The position numbers and the translations under genes were made by a program. From Piscicola geometra (Eukaryota > Annelida > Clitellata > Hirudinida > Piscicolidae), in contig OX030957.1 of the NCBI GenBank assembly GCA_943735955.1, positions 3,303,301 through 3,367,300 on the forward strand: a stretch of DNA of 64,000 bases. Reading direction: 5' to 3'. Every line of letters begins with the position of its first letter. Position 1 is the first letter of the stretch. Under the pieces are notes generated by a model. The model was not told where the DNA came from, searched no databases, and saw only the letters and a program-made list of their open reading frames with translations. Positions 1 to 22,018 of the stretch are shown in pieces.

Positions 1-257
1 AAAAAATAATATAGTCATTTTAATTTATTTACATTTATAAAGCTCATTTATAATTATTAAGATAAGTTAAAATCATTGAACAGCACATCCCTAGTAATTA
101 CTAAAAGTTGTCATTCAGAGATTAGTGCAGTAGGTAGGTCTCTCTCAAAAGGAATTTTAACACGAGTTACGTCAGTAAAAACGAAAGGACTTTGTAAATA
201 TTCAATTGAAACATTATTTTTTTAGTTTCAAAAAGTATTGAAGCTGAAATTATAAAA

Positions 258-2085
258 ATGGCCAGCAGTCTTACTAGGCCTGTGTTCAGAAGTAACTATA
301 TGTTGAGAACTTTTGCATTTAAAAATACTCAAATGAAAAAATTATGTAGCACAACTGATAAAATACTCTTTGATGTTGACAAGGACACTGGTAAGTGCTT
401 GCTATCAAATTTATTTTTGTATTGATTACAATAATTTCGCTCCTTAACTTCCTTAAACATCAACCAGCATACTTTTATTAAAACCTCAAGGCATAGCCAC
501 CATGCTGATGAACAAGCCAGCAGCCAACAGCCTGACCACAGATTACCTCACTCAGCTGACAAGCACCCTGGATGACATCCATAAAAAGCCAGATGTGAAA
601 GGAGTCATCATTTCATCTGTAAAGCACTACCATTTGCAGCCTCTTCTGGCTCAAAAGACCAACTATTTTATTTTATTTTACAAACTAGTTTGAAAAATTA
701 TGTCTACTTTATATGATAAAATAAATCAGTGCAAGTTGTACAATAAATTTGGACCTACTCATCCCATTTTCAGGCATTTACACAATTTAGAACTCTAAAC
801 AACTCTACTCTTTTATGCACCCTGCTCAGAACTTGAAGAACATCTTCTCGGCGGGTTTGGACATTTCAGAGATGTACCAGGCAGACGTCAGCAACATGAG
901 GAAGTTCTGGACCTCCGTGCAGGACTTCTGGCTCAAGCTCTACCTTTACCCCCTCACCACCATCGCTGCCATCAACGTCAGTGGCCACTTTGCTATCAAA
1001 TTCACTTTGCTATCAACTTTAGCCATTTATTCGTCACTTACCACCTCTAACAACTCAAAAGTGCCTATGCAACCAACTTAATTTTGCGAAACCAACAGGG
1101 ACACAGTCCAGGAGCTGGCTCAATGATCGCCATGTCTTGCGACTACAGAATCATGGCGGCAAACCGATCCTTCATCGGACTGAACGAAACCCTCCTGGTA
1201 GGCCCCTATCTAAACAACAACTATAAGTGTCTGACGTTTATCTGATATTCAGTTATTTGTAGGGATGGCAACAGATGACAAGGAAATTTTTTGAACCAGG
1301 ACAACCTATAATTTTTTTATTTTTCAAAAATTGCTATAATTTCTAAGTTTTGTGGTCATTGCCATCCCTAGTATTTGTGCATATGATTTAGCATTAAACG
1401 TCACCAGAGCAAACAACACCCTCTGTAGTATTGTACATCAATTTCAGGGCCTGGTGGCGCCTTACTGGTTAGCTCATCGACTTTTATTTTCTTTCCCTTA
1501 ATTGTCAATTAATTAGTGAAGAAGGCATACGTGATAGAGTATCACGCACACATACAAACACACTCACGTACATATCTTTTACTATATAAGATATACACCA
1601 CAAGGTTAGCGGAGTGTATGCGTAGTACCATTGGTCAGAGGAGGAGTGAGCAAGCACTTCAACTTGGCACCCTGTTCGCGCCAGATGAGGCTCTGAAGGT
1701 AGGTGGACTTTAAGACACGTTGGTGATTTGATGATCTGAAGTTTTTTTAATGTTATCTCATCATGAAAGGTAGGACTGGTGGATGCAGTGGTGGAAGAGG
1801 AGAAGCTGATGGAAGCAGCCAAGCAGGAGTTGCTCAAGTGGATCAAGATCTCACGTTAGTGCTACCTTATCACCACATATAACCACCTTCCTTCACCAGG
1901 ACTCATACAACCACCTATCAGCCAGCGCCAAGCACAGTTCGAAACTGCTGATGCGTCACCAGCTGGCAGACGGATTGGTGGCACGAAAGGAAGAGGATGT
2001 CGACCACTTTGTGCACTTCGCAAGCCTGCCCCACGTGCAGTCAGCCCTCGGAATGTACTTTCAGTCACTCAAGAAAAAGAAGTAA
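258..2085 (+). CDS. ECI1: Enoyl-CoA delta isomerase 1, mitochondrial (complete, 8 coding exons)
   Basis: Moves the cis-3 or trans-3 double bond of unsaturated enoyl-CoA to trans-2, so that mitochondrial beta-oxidation of unsaturated fatty acids can proceed. Coding exons: 258-390, 491-618, 839-976, 1099-1197, 1448-1467, 1605-1698, 1770-1854, 1922-2085. All junctions are GT/AG with matching phase and give 286 residues (human about 302). Residues 1-40 are rich in Arg, Lys, Ser and Thr with almost no acidic residues, like a mitochondrial presequence. The crotonase core is clear: FSAGLD (about 90-95, oxyanion hole region), GHSPGAGS, then IGLNETLLG with the family's catalytic Glu at about 163. The 20-nt exon 5 carries GLVAPYW. 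The C-terminus ends in lysines. AATAAA signals follow at 2132 and 2284. The adjoining DNPEP exons on the other strand suggest this gene may sit inside a DNPEP intron. Confidence 0.93.
1260..1370. mobile_element. Short inverted-repeat (MITE-like) element in ECI1 intron 4
   Basis: Near-perfect terminal inverted repeats TAGGGATGGCAA (1260-1271) and TTGCCATCCCTA (1359-1370) enclose an AT-rich core of about 90 bp. Similar flanks (TTATTTG on the left, GTATTTG on the right) could be an imperfect target-site duplication. No coding capacity. Calling it a MITE rests on structure only; a chance palindrome is less likely given 12 paired bases at both ends. Confidence 0.5.
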
Positions 2086-2407
2086 AAGAATTGGATGAAA
2101 CCAGCGGCATTTTGTTTGAGGTCACTGTATGAATAAACTTCTTTTTTTTCATGTGTGGTCACATGATAGCTTTGGGTAGTGATGATAATGATTTAGTTCT
2201 TCTTTTTGCGTGCTCTGCTAACTTCACTAATGCACTTTGCGCCTTAGATTACCTATCTGATTACGAATCTGCAACGTTGATTGAATAAAAATAACGTTCA
2301 AAAGACCCTTGTAAAATGCTCTTATGTAATCTTTCATTCGAATGTATTGAAAATAAATGCATTCTTTTAAGCCACCTTGGAATCCATTTAACCAATGCAT
2401 CATTCAC

Positions 2408-2935
2408 CATGCACAAGCACCTTCTGGAGTGGCTTCACATTCCACTGGTCAGCCTCCAAGACCTCTTGGAAGCCCACTGCCAACAACCTCTTCTTCAGCT
2501 CCTCCACCACTGTGGTGTGGTGTTGTTGGGTGTGGTTAGGTGTTGTGTTGTGTGGTATGGTGTGGTGTGGTGCCAGTCAACCTTTGCAACTTTTTATTCA
2601 TTTTATCTTTGAAAAGTGTGTAATTATAATAGATAAAGAAGATAATTTATTCGAAATGGTGTGGCTGCTTATCAGTGGATAGTAGAAGTGGCTGGTGTAG
2701 ATAAGGCTATTCAAATATTTTAAGTGTCCTAGGTGAAAACTTTAATGTATTTTCAGTCAATTCAAAAAATAACTAAACAAGCATATGAACAAATTTCAGG
2801 TGGTATATTAACTAAATATATCATTAATGAAAAAAACCAAAAAAGTAATCTGAATATTATATAAAATTAACCATGGTAAGGTGAAGGTGACTTGTTCAAG
2901 AAGCTGACGAATTCTTTAGCAGCAGTGGTGGCCAT
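2408..2935 (-). CDS. DNPEP: Aspartyl aminopeptidase, first two coding exons only (partial)
   Basis: M18-family cytosolic metallo-aminopeptidase that removes N-terminal Asp and Glu. Only the N-terminus is present. Exon 1 (2935-2872) encodes MATTAAKEFVSFLNKSPSPY plus His, matching the family's AAKE..KFVNRSPSPFH start. Exon 2 (2509-2408) encodes VVEELKKRLLAVGFQEV, then a DQWNVKP motif matching EKWNIKP of other DNPEPs. Both junctions are phase 1 (donor GTTAAT; acceptor CACAG after a CA-rich stretch; exon 2 donor GTGAAT). The metal-binding HTDSP region and everything downstream are absent between here and position 1. Downstream on this strand lies ECI1, whose introns are too short to hide the missing exons. 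Either the rest lies left of the window with ECI1 nested in DNPEP intron 2, or this is a truncated copy. No stops or frameshifts occur in the two exons. Confidence 0.8.
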
Positions 2936-3288
2936 TTTAGCAAGAAGTGACTGTTGGCGGAGATAATAATTCATTGTTGTAATAACTTATGAACTATTAA
3001 TGCTGGTATTATTACTAATTTTTCTTTCATTTATTTATTAAAAAATTGTATCTAATTTTTTTTTGATAATTTAAAATGTATAACATACTTGTCGAATAAA
3101 TAAATATAAAAACGAAAGAGTTAGGGTTGTGATTAAATTATTGTTGTTTTTCCAAGGCTGAATTTTCAAATACTCAAATACATTTGTAGTAATGAATGAG
3201 CTTACATTTTCATTGGCATAAATAAAATGTACATTTGGTACGAATTTTAAGAATGTAAGCCTTACATTGTAAAGCAGTCGGTTCTAAG

Positions 3289-3888
3289 GTGTCCGCGCGA
3301 ATTGCCGAAATACAAAATGTCGAATAGCTGGCTAGTGTTTATTGCCCAAAGCGAATTTATTAAAGGGTGTTGAATTGCCGAAATATATTTAATGATAATT
3401 AATGATTTATATATCTATTTGTATTAACTTATTTGATGAATTTAATTGTATATTGAGTATTTACATTGAATAACTATAATAATAATAATAACGCCAAAAA
3501 TGAAATAAAAAGTCATTATAGTTTTAAAAATCTTTATTTACACATATTTTTTTAACAATTCTCAACAATTAACTATTATGTTGCAATGCAACATTGGGGC
3601 ATTGCCAGGTACTTATATATAATAATAACAATAATAATAATGATAATAAAATAGCCTTAAAAAGTATTTAATTTGGATTTGAAAATTATAGATTTTTTTA
3701 TATTCAAAATTAATAACACCCAAAAAAAGCCTTAAAAGGTATTTAAGTTGAATTTGAAAATTAGAGATTTTTTTATATTCGGCAATTCGTTGAAAAATAT
3801 TCTTTTCAGCAATTCAGGCTTTTTAGTATTACGACTCATTCGGCAATTTACATTTCGCCGAAATGATTTCGGCAATTCGCACTAGCAC
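3289..3888. mobile_element. Mutator-like non-autonomous DNA element with 9-10 bp target-site duplication
   Basis: A 600-bp AT-rich segment with terminal inverted repeats. The left end is GTGTCCGCGCGAATTGCCGA; the reverse complement of the right end is GTGCTAGTGCGAATTGCCGA. CGGTTCTAAG flanks it exactly on both sides (3279-3288 and 3889-3898). A duplication of 9-10 bp is typical of the Mutator superfamily. Further TTGCCGAA/CGGCAATT motifs recur just inside both ends. No open frame of note. It lies between the divergent starts of DNPEP and TAF6L. Outside the element, the 2936-3278 and 3899-4294 stretches are AT-rich and I see nothing else in them. Confidence 0.72.
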
Positions 3889-4294
3889 CGGTTCTAAGTT
3901 CTTTTTGAAAAAATATGTTTCTTTAATATTTTTTTTAAAAAAAACAATAATAAACAAGTCACTCACACTAGAAGCTGAGACAGACAGTTTCAAGTAGTGA
4001 AAGTAAACTTACAAAATCCAGGTCTATATATTTAGGCCGAAAGAACGGGTTAGGTGAAAATAAAACTCGATTAAAATATTTGTTTCATTGAAAAATCATT
4101 TCTTTTTTATTAATTTCGATTGTTAACAAATAAAAAAAGGTAAAAAAATGTATAATTTGAATTTATAATGTTTTAGTGAAAAGTGAAGTTATTGTAAACA
4201 AAAATCAAAAAGCTTCAAAACAATTTTTAAAATTAAAAATCTCATTTTATACTTTCACGTTGATATAAAATTTTAGTAAATAATTCATCTGAAA

Positions 4295-7200
4295 ATGTTA
4301 GTGAAAAGGCCTCATAAAGAGGGACAGAAGTACACAATTCTTCCCAAGTCAAGCATTCAGTTGAGTGCTGAGACCATCGGTCTGGAAGACCTCTCAGATG
4401 ACGTCATCGAAGTCGTCTGCGAAGATGTCAACTACCGTCTGAGGGAGCTTGTGCAGGTGATGGACAAGATCATTCACTCGCATTTCTTAAAGAGCCTTAT
4501 ATAATAAATTTTATTAATTGATTGATTGTTCTGAAATTTAGAATCTAAATAGAAATATGTTCTATTTACATGATCAGGCGGGCATGGATCGAATGATACG
4601 GTGCAAGAGGGTGCAGCTAACCTCTCGCGACATCAACAACTCCCTGCAGACACTAGGCCATCAGGTCCTGCTTGTCTCTGTCGAAGCTGCTCTTAAGTCA
4701 AGTTCATTTATATCAATTGAATTGATAATCGTATTTTTAGAAATTTATTTGATTGATTGATGGTTAAATTTATGTTTAAATGCAATTATAATTCTATTTT
4801 TTTCAATTTTTGTTGAATACAGATCATATACGGACACACTGACTTGTCAGAAGGCAGTCTAGACTTCAACTACATCCCAAAGGCCAACATTTACGTGAAT
4901 GAAGACAAAATTATCGACCTTTTCAAGTTGGCTGACTCAGTCATTCTTCCTGAATACATTAACCATGGGAAGGATATGGAAATGATGAAGGAAGGAGCGG
5001 TTGTGATGGAAGAGGGTAAGATGGATGAAGGGGATGCCATGGAGGCTAATGAGCCTGATGCAACTCCAAATCTTCATGAAAGTTCTTTCTTCTCTAGTAC
5101 GTTATTGTTACAGTTTCTCACAAAAAAATTTATTTAAATTATGTATGAATTTTTTAAATTAGCATTTGGTTGTTCAATAAGTTATAAGACACAATAATCA
5201 TGCAAATGCTTTTTAAAACATAGGAAGCTGGCTGGTGTCCGAAAACATGCCAGCACTTGAGGCTAATGGTATTTTTATGAAGTTACATTATCACTTCAAA
5301 ACACTATCCCACCATTTATCAGCATGCATAATTTCAAATCCCACACTCCCAATTTTCAAAATACCTATTCATCCATCAACACAGCTATTTACTCATCCAT
5401 TCACACATTCATTCATGCATCCATTCACACATCCGTTTACTCCTTCATTCACACACACATCCACCCTTCTGGCAGCACCATCCCCACTCTCTAAGCAACT
5501 GGTCATTGAGACGTTCAAGGCCTTTCTAAGCGACGACATGCGTCTCTATAAGGTAGCTTCTTTCATTGCTTCTTATCATCATCATCATCATCACTATCAT
5601 CATCATCATTTCTCCTCACCATCATCATCATAATCATCATCATCATCTTTTCTATCTTCCCATAGAACGCCTACAGCAACCTGCACTCCTTGCAAAGCAT
5701 CAACCTTGTTCTCGACCTCTTCCTCGACTCGATGCCAGAGGTTCTCATAATCATCATTATCATTATCATCATCCCCATCATCATCATCATTATCATTATC
5801 ATCATCACCCCCATCATCACCATCATCATCTAGGTTCTCAGTAACTTGAGCAGTCCTGACAAGAGGCGTCGCATCTTTCACTTACTGCACGCCATCATCA
5901 CCAGTGCGCATGTGCACCTCAACTTCCCTGCCATGGTTGCGTCATCGTTCTTTAATGAATTAAATCATGAATTATAATTAATTAATTATTATTCAAGCAT
6001 CGAAGTGTATCGTCCGCTGACCACTTTTTGATGGTGCGACGTTGTTAAATTATTAAATAAACATAATCATAATCATATTATTAATCATCATCATCATTAT
6101 CATTTTCGTCATCTTCATTATCGTCATCATCATCATTATCATCATCATTATCATCATCATCTTTTTTGTTTGCCTTACACGTCACCATCTTTGTCCCTCA
6201 GCTGCAGAAAATAGTGCATCTCTTTGTAAGGTCCATCCAACGTGAACCAAAAACGCTAAATAGCCAAAAGTCATCATCTTCTTCCGTTTCTGTTGACTTT
6301 GATGAAGTGATCTTCGTTTTCGGCGTTGCAGCGACTTTTATAAGGTTTGTCATGGAGATGTTTAATCAATGAAAATGAGTATGATTACGCTAATGAATCC
6401 TTGTTAGATTTTAATTTGTTGTGTTTGTTTTTTTTCTTTCTATGTCTTTATTTGTGTGTGTGTTGCATTGTAATTCTGGAGGGCAATGGGTACCCGGGGT
6501 TTGAGTTTTGGGTCAGTTGCCATTTCTACATTATTATCAATATTATGTGATTATGATGTATACCGATAGGTTTGTTGTTTCAGACGCTGGTCGAGTAGGG
6601 AGTGCAGACTGCGGAGGATGCTGGTGCAAGGTCTGAAAGAGGTTCTCTTGAACCTCCACCACCTTGCCACCACACCCTCCCTCCACCCTGCCCCTTCTTC
6701 ATCACCCCTCCACAACCTTGCCACTATCGCTGCCACCATTATCGCCTTCAACTGCCTAGGAGTTAAAGTTTGACAAAATAAAATAATTTTCTAGTTTTAA
6801 TATCTTTCTTTATAAAAATAAAAATTACAAAATTTTATTGTTATAAATAAATATCATAGATTATCATCTATTACGTGTATTTGATGGTGAAATACATTCT
6901 TGTTCCTCCAGACCATGAGCAAGCACCTTCTACCACTCCTTCTTCCTCTCATCGACAAAGTGCAGTCCTCCAAGACACCCATCCATCCACCCATCCATCC
7001 ACTCATCCAGGCGCCCATCCTACCTTCCATCCATCTCTCCCTCCTCAAACCTCCCCACCACCACCACCACCCCTCCTCCCATGGCAACCAAGCCCTCAAT
7101 GGATACGACTGTTTCTCACAAGCCCTCATTGTGTGTGAAACTTTTCTATTTATTTATTTTGCTTTTCATCACTTGTTTTTATTTTATTTTGGATACTCAT

Positions 7201-7882
7201 GAAATAACGATATCAACGTTTCATTCGCCAGATGTCACTACAGCAGTTGGTCAAGTGGCAGAACTTAGGGCATGAAGGCCACAATGCATGCTCCGAGACC
7301 AGCCAACGCATCTGGGCACTGTATCGGAAACTGGTGGAGCTGTTCGGAGATGGTGTGCTGATGATGATGCCAGAGTGGCGGGTTGAGGGGAAGGGAGAGG
7401 GCGTGGAGATTAAACTGACTGATGAGAACTCCTTCAAGACTGGAGAGCAACTGATTGAAGAGATGATGAGGGAGGGGGTGGAGGAGAGAGAGGAGGGGAA
7501 GTCAGACAAAGCTGCAGACATGAGTGTCAAAACCTCCTTCTCAGACGCCCACATCAAACTCACCATCGCCAAGAAGGTCTCCAAGACTGCGGAGTCTTCA
7601 GAAGGGACAGAAGCCCGTGGCAGGAGGTCTCAGAAGGCAGGCATCTCCGAGTTGTTCGACAGGGCGCCTCTGAAGCGTGCCGACGAAGCCCTGATCACCT
7701 TCAAGTTCAAGAGCAGGAACTTCTTGAGCACTTTCCTCGAGAAGCGCAAGGCGTTGTTGTTGGCGAGGAACATGGCCAGGCAACACGCGTCTGTTTCACG
7801 TTACCGCCAGCTCTGCAAAGGCCTGCCCCTGCATGGAAGGGCACCTTCCAGACAGGCCCCAACTCCATGGGCGCCTCTGTGA
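4295..7882 (+). CDS. TAF6L: TAF6-like SAGA/PCAF-complex subunit (complete, 11 coding exons)
   Basis: TAF6L is a histone-fold scaffold of the SAGA/PCAF histone acetyltransferase coactivator and acts in the nucleus. Coding exons: 4295-4456, 4578-4664, 4823-5096, 5224-5268, 5476-5552, 5666-5740, 5834-5935, 6202-6344, 6584-6761, 6912-7130, 7232-7882, all in matching phase, giving 670 residues (human TAF6L 622). Residues 1-90 form the histone fold: LPKSSIQLSAETIGL, then CEDVNYRLRELVQ, then a segment matching the family's KRRKLT..DFN..L helix. The YGH...N.Y..EDKIIDL link and the helical repeats (HLLHAIITSAHVHL, MLVQGLKEVLLNL, MSKHLLPLLLPLID) follow. The pattern LSDD...EDVNYRLRE is closer to TAF6L than to TAF6. 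The tenth exon carries a Pro/Ile/His tract made by CATC-type repeats in coding sequence. The last exon is long and charged. AATAAA at 7901. Confidence 0.87.
5560..6165. repeat. ATC/CAT trinucleotide tracts in TAF6L introns
   Basis: Imperfect (ATC)n runs fill most of the introns around the NAYSNLHSLQ exon and the one after it (about 5573-5655, 5748-5830 and 6085-6165), running up to or close to the acceptors at 5665, 5833 and 6201. Long frames across them, including Asp-rich ones on the minus strand, are repeat artefacts. Confidence 0.85.
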
Positions 7883-9028
7883 CTTGCATGCAATTGATGA
7901 AATAAAAAACTATTTGTTTTCATAGAGCATAGTTGTAGATAAGCCCATTCTGTCTTGAAAACTGTTTCGTCATGAGTTTCTTTATGATCTAATGCGGATA
8001 AATTTATAAAAGTGAAACTGAACTCTCACAATTACCAATTAGAACATGAACCCGTTAAACGGATATCTTCCTTTTTCAATGCCCTTGAGAAAGATTAGTA
8101 TGTCGTCATCAATTATACAGTACTTTTTAGCGGCGTTTGTTATAAACGTTTTCCTAAAATTTCGCAATGTTCGCACGAGTTTCCAAAAATAGACGGATCT
8201 TCATTCAGGTGTGACTGTTCTATGAAAGAATCGACAGACCATCATATATGTAACGTGAGTAACTCACAAATCAAATTACATTCACTGTGTTTATGTGTTT
8301 CCAAGTGTACAGATACTCATGTTTGGAAATCAATTGAAGTATTCAAGAGCATTGTACTATTAGATTTGGCCGGATTTTCTAATTATGCTGAGAGATAACT
8401 TATAAATGGATCAGACAACAGTTTGATAATGCATGAAGCAGTCTTTAACAATGCCTTAAGTGTTTTCAATTGAATTTTTAACTCATGCTGAAAGTTCTTT
8501 GTAAGTTAGATTAGCTCTACTTCAAATACTACTGTAAAACATTGAAGTATACTTTTTAAGCCCATATTTCGAAATTTGGATTTCTTCTTTTGCTTGTTTA
8601 ACTGGTTATTAACTTTAAAATATTAACTAAATAATGTGATTAGCAGAGAAATAACTTTCTTATTTTCTGCATCAAGTGAGTTTTCATTTTTTAATCCTAT
8701 ATTTCAATTTTATCATTATTAGTACTAATAATATATCAACGAACTTAAGATTCAAACTTTTATTTTTATATAAAACTTATAATCATTTATAAATTAAAAA
8801 TTGCATTTTTCTATAAAATAATAATATTACTATTATATTGTAAAACGCTTCCAAATTTCTAGATAGAAATTTAAATGCTTAATAAGTTTAAAAGCAAACT
8901 CACAATCGATTAGGAAATCGACTACACGCAAGGGCTTTAATAATTAATTAAAGTTTAATTAGCCGGCAATTTGTTCTTTAAAAGCACAATAAGTGTGATT
9001 TACATATTTTTCTAAATCCTTAATTAAA
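7883..9028. other. Intergenic AT-rich spacer
   Basis: Contains the TAF6L poly(A) signal AATAAA at 7901. The rest has no long frame, no clear repeat and no recognisable RNA gene. The last 200 bp before 9029 are very AT-rich and presumably hold the promoter and 5' UTR of the next gene; I see no definite motif. Confidence 0.6.
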
Positions 9029-9715
9029 TTGACGATGCCGTATATAAAACGTAGTTCAACAGAGTTTTATTTATCTGGTAACCATAGATCTGAACTGTAC
9101 TTGACAAGAATAGATTTGTCTTCATCATCTTCATCGTCATCATCGTCATTTTCATCGCCTTCATTTGAAGAAGCTGTAATAAGACCTCTTGAAACCAACA
9201 AAACTCGTTGCAAAATCAGTGAAAATGTTGATTCGTATCAATGGAATGAGAAGCTGAGCAGTATGAAGTCGAATGAAATCGAAAGCAAAATCGAATCTTT
9301 CATCGAGGATTTCAAACAATCGGGAATGAGCTCGTTGCTGCCAATCGAGAGTTGTGAGGTACGTGACAGGATTGAAGGCATCAAAAGCTTCAAGAACACA
9401 GGCAGATTGAGTGCACAAGAGGGAGAAGTGGACAAGAGAGTTTCCTGGCTCTCGACTGACTCCTCCACTCCGTCCGCTCCTCTGCACAGTGTCACATCGC
9501 CCAGTGACAACAACTTTGTCAGCAGCAGTCTGGCCTCTTCCATCTTATCCCAGGCTCTTGACGACGCAGACGACTCGTGGAAGTTCCATGCTGACTACGC
9601 AGACATGATGCATCTCTTGCAGAATCCTCCTGCTCCTCCACTTGCAATCACTCAGAACTTGAAACTTCGTTCTAAACTAGGTCTCGACCCTTCAGAGTGT
9701 CGAAACTACCTTTGA
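9029..9715 (+). CDS. Uncharacterised single-exon protein, 228 aa
   Basis: I do not recognise this family. An uninterrupted frame opens at ATG 9029 and stops at 9715, with AATAAA 35 bp later at 9750, which supports a real intronless gene. The exon-like GC content is higher than its flanks. The protein is hydrophilic and probably cytosolic or nuclear: an ATC-derived run of ten serines near residue 31-40, a charged predicted-helical stretch at about 75-130 (IESKIESFIEDFKQ; CEVRDRIEGIKSF), a Ser/Thr-rich middle, and a C-terminus with proline-rich PPAPP and the ending KLGLDPSECRNYL. No signal peptide or membrane segment is visible. The neighbouring genes are unrelated. It could be a lineage-specific gene or a fast-evolving homologue whose family cannot be seen by eye. 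Confidence 0.6.
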   Translation: MTMPYIKRSSTEFYLSGNHRSELYLTRIDLSSSSSSSSSSFSSPSFEEAVIRPLETNKTRCKISENVDSYQWNEKLSSMKSNEIESKIESFIEDFKQSGMSSLLPIESCEVRDRIEGIKSFKNTGRLSAQEGEVDKRVSWLSTDSSTPSAPLHSVTSPSDNNFVSSSLASSILSQALDDADDSWKFHADYADMMHLLQNPPAPPLAITQNLKLRSKLGLDPSECRNYL

Positions 9716-10021
9716 ATCATTCACCGCAGCTCTATAAACTTGTGTATTCAATAAATTTGAATTGATTTTTTTATTCTTATTTCAACTAATCAACTTTAAT
9801 TGTTTCAGTTTTATTTGATGTTTGCTTGTGAGCGAAATGGAGCAAAGCATAAAAAAGGAAGCCATGAACTTCAGTTAGCTCCTCTTCAGTTTCTTCACTT
9901 TGCTTCTTTCCAAACACTTTGAGTTGGCTTCAGATTCACTTTTAACTTGCACATACATTCTACATTAGTTTCATCCAAATATATGTTTAACTTTCAAACA
10001 CGAACGACTACAGACCAATCG

Positions 10022-20423
<10,402 letters not shown>

Positions 20424-22018
20424 CAAACTCACTACGCCATCATCATCATCAGCATCATCAACCACTACGACGTGTCATGACGTCACAAAGTTGTTTGTCA
20501 ATCTCATTCCAGTGAACCATTTGTATTGTTTGTGCTATTATTTGAATTGTTTATATCTTTGTTTTTGCTATTTATATATTGTTTTTTATTTTATTTTGTT
20601 CCTTTATATTTTTATGTTAGTTGTTTTTATTATTATTTTGTCATTTGCACAAAACTCTGACGAAACCTACTTGATAGTACTTGATCGTATCGCCACAGAT
20701 CTGCTTTATTCTTTATTCTGCTTCTCATTCGGACTCTTGCACTCAGAACAAATACTTTCCTTACTTTTTTCATTTTCTGTCATTTTGAGATTTATTTTTT
20801 TCGACATTATCGCGTTTTTCTTCCAACATTGCACCTGTCTAGCCTGGCGACATCATGATAATGGTTGTATTGAAAGTTATGCTGTAGTTCGCACTGAATT
20901 CTAGAAAGTTACAGAAAAACACGCATAATATCTTGAGGTGTTATCACTTGAAAGCATGCAGGCTCCATCATCCACCCATCTATTCGAGACTGCACCACCA
21001 CTATGGAACCCTACGATGGCCTCAATCAAAGCATTGACCAGTGCTACACGCTCCAGCATATAAGTTCTGCCGATGCATTTGTTGTACAGGTACTGATCAA
21101 TGGAGAATCATCATCGATTAGGAATGACTGCAACCCTGAGCCATTCCTTAGTCAACCTTCGATACTTTGTCCTCACTTGATTTGATGTTTGTGATTTTTT
21201 TTACAGAACTCACATTTCTAACCTTACTACATTAACTTGTTTTTGAGTAGAGATGTGCCGTATTTACTATTCAAGCAAATACGAACAGTGTAACTGTACA
21301 GTTTAGAAAATAATGAACCTTCGTAGTCTTATCTTAATCTCTAACGTAATATTTTATTCAAATATATTATTGGTAAAAAGTAAACATTTTCTCAAACATG
21401 ATTAACGCTTCTAAATTAATAGGGTTATTTTTCAATTATTATTAAGTGACCACTATTCGTATTCGATCTGATTAGATTATTCGATAGAATAAGAATCGAA
21501 CAAGCGCCAAATATCCAATACCGAATCGAATTTTTGCAACTCTATTTTTTATAAAAAGTATTTCTGCATTTAACGTATAGTTAAAACGAAATGTTGACTA
21601 ATTTGCTAATTCAATTAAATGGTATTTATTTTGTCAGGGTGATCCTAATGTCCAATCTTCGTTGATTGATTACTTAGCAATTTCATATTCAAACACCAAT
21701 ACTTGCATTCTAATTTCTCACTTACTTATTTCAAAGCTGATTTTGTGGCGCACAACGTCTGGTTTACACATGCATAGTGACAATATTGAACTAACACAGG
21801 TAATTTATTGTGCACACTTGCTCGCACCATCTCCATAACTAAATACTTCGAAACTATTGCCAATTCACTCAATTAATGAGATAGTTAGTCATAAAGCTAG
21901 ATAATTCTCTAATAAACTATTTCCTTCATTTTATTATTCCTCCATCTAATTAATTTCATATTATATTTAAAAGAGTTTTCATAGACCAAGGCCATTAGAA
22001 GCACCTTACAACGAGCAC
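20424..22018. other. Convergent intergenic region with MITE-like sequence
   Basis: Lies between the stop codons of MCF2L (+) and NDUFB6 (-). The first few hundred bases are T-rich and presumably 3' UTR; the open frame there (20491-20904) is compositional. The 21249-21545 segment resembles the 19182-19277 element at its ends and carries several ATTCGATTCG-type words. I see no RNA gene. Confidence 0.55.

Noticed and set aside
4295..4664. TAF6 rather than TAF6L
   Set aside because: The LSDD...EDVNYRLRELVQ pattern and the lack of TAF6's HEAT-repeat signatures fit TAF6L better, though a TAF6 orthologue cannot be wholly excluded.
20491..20904. 137-codon hydrophobic frame
   Set aside because: T-rich 3' flank of MCF2L; composition explains the hydrophobic residues and no family is recognisable.
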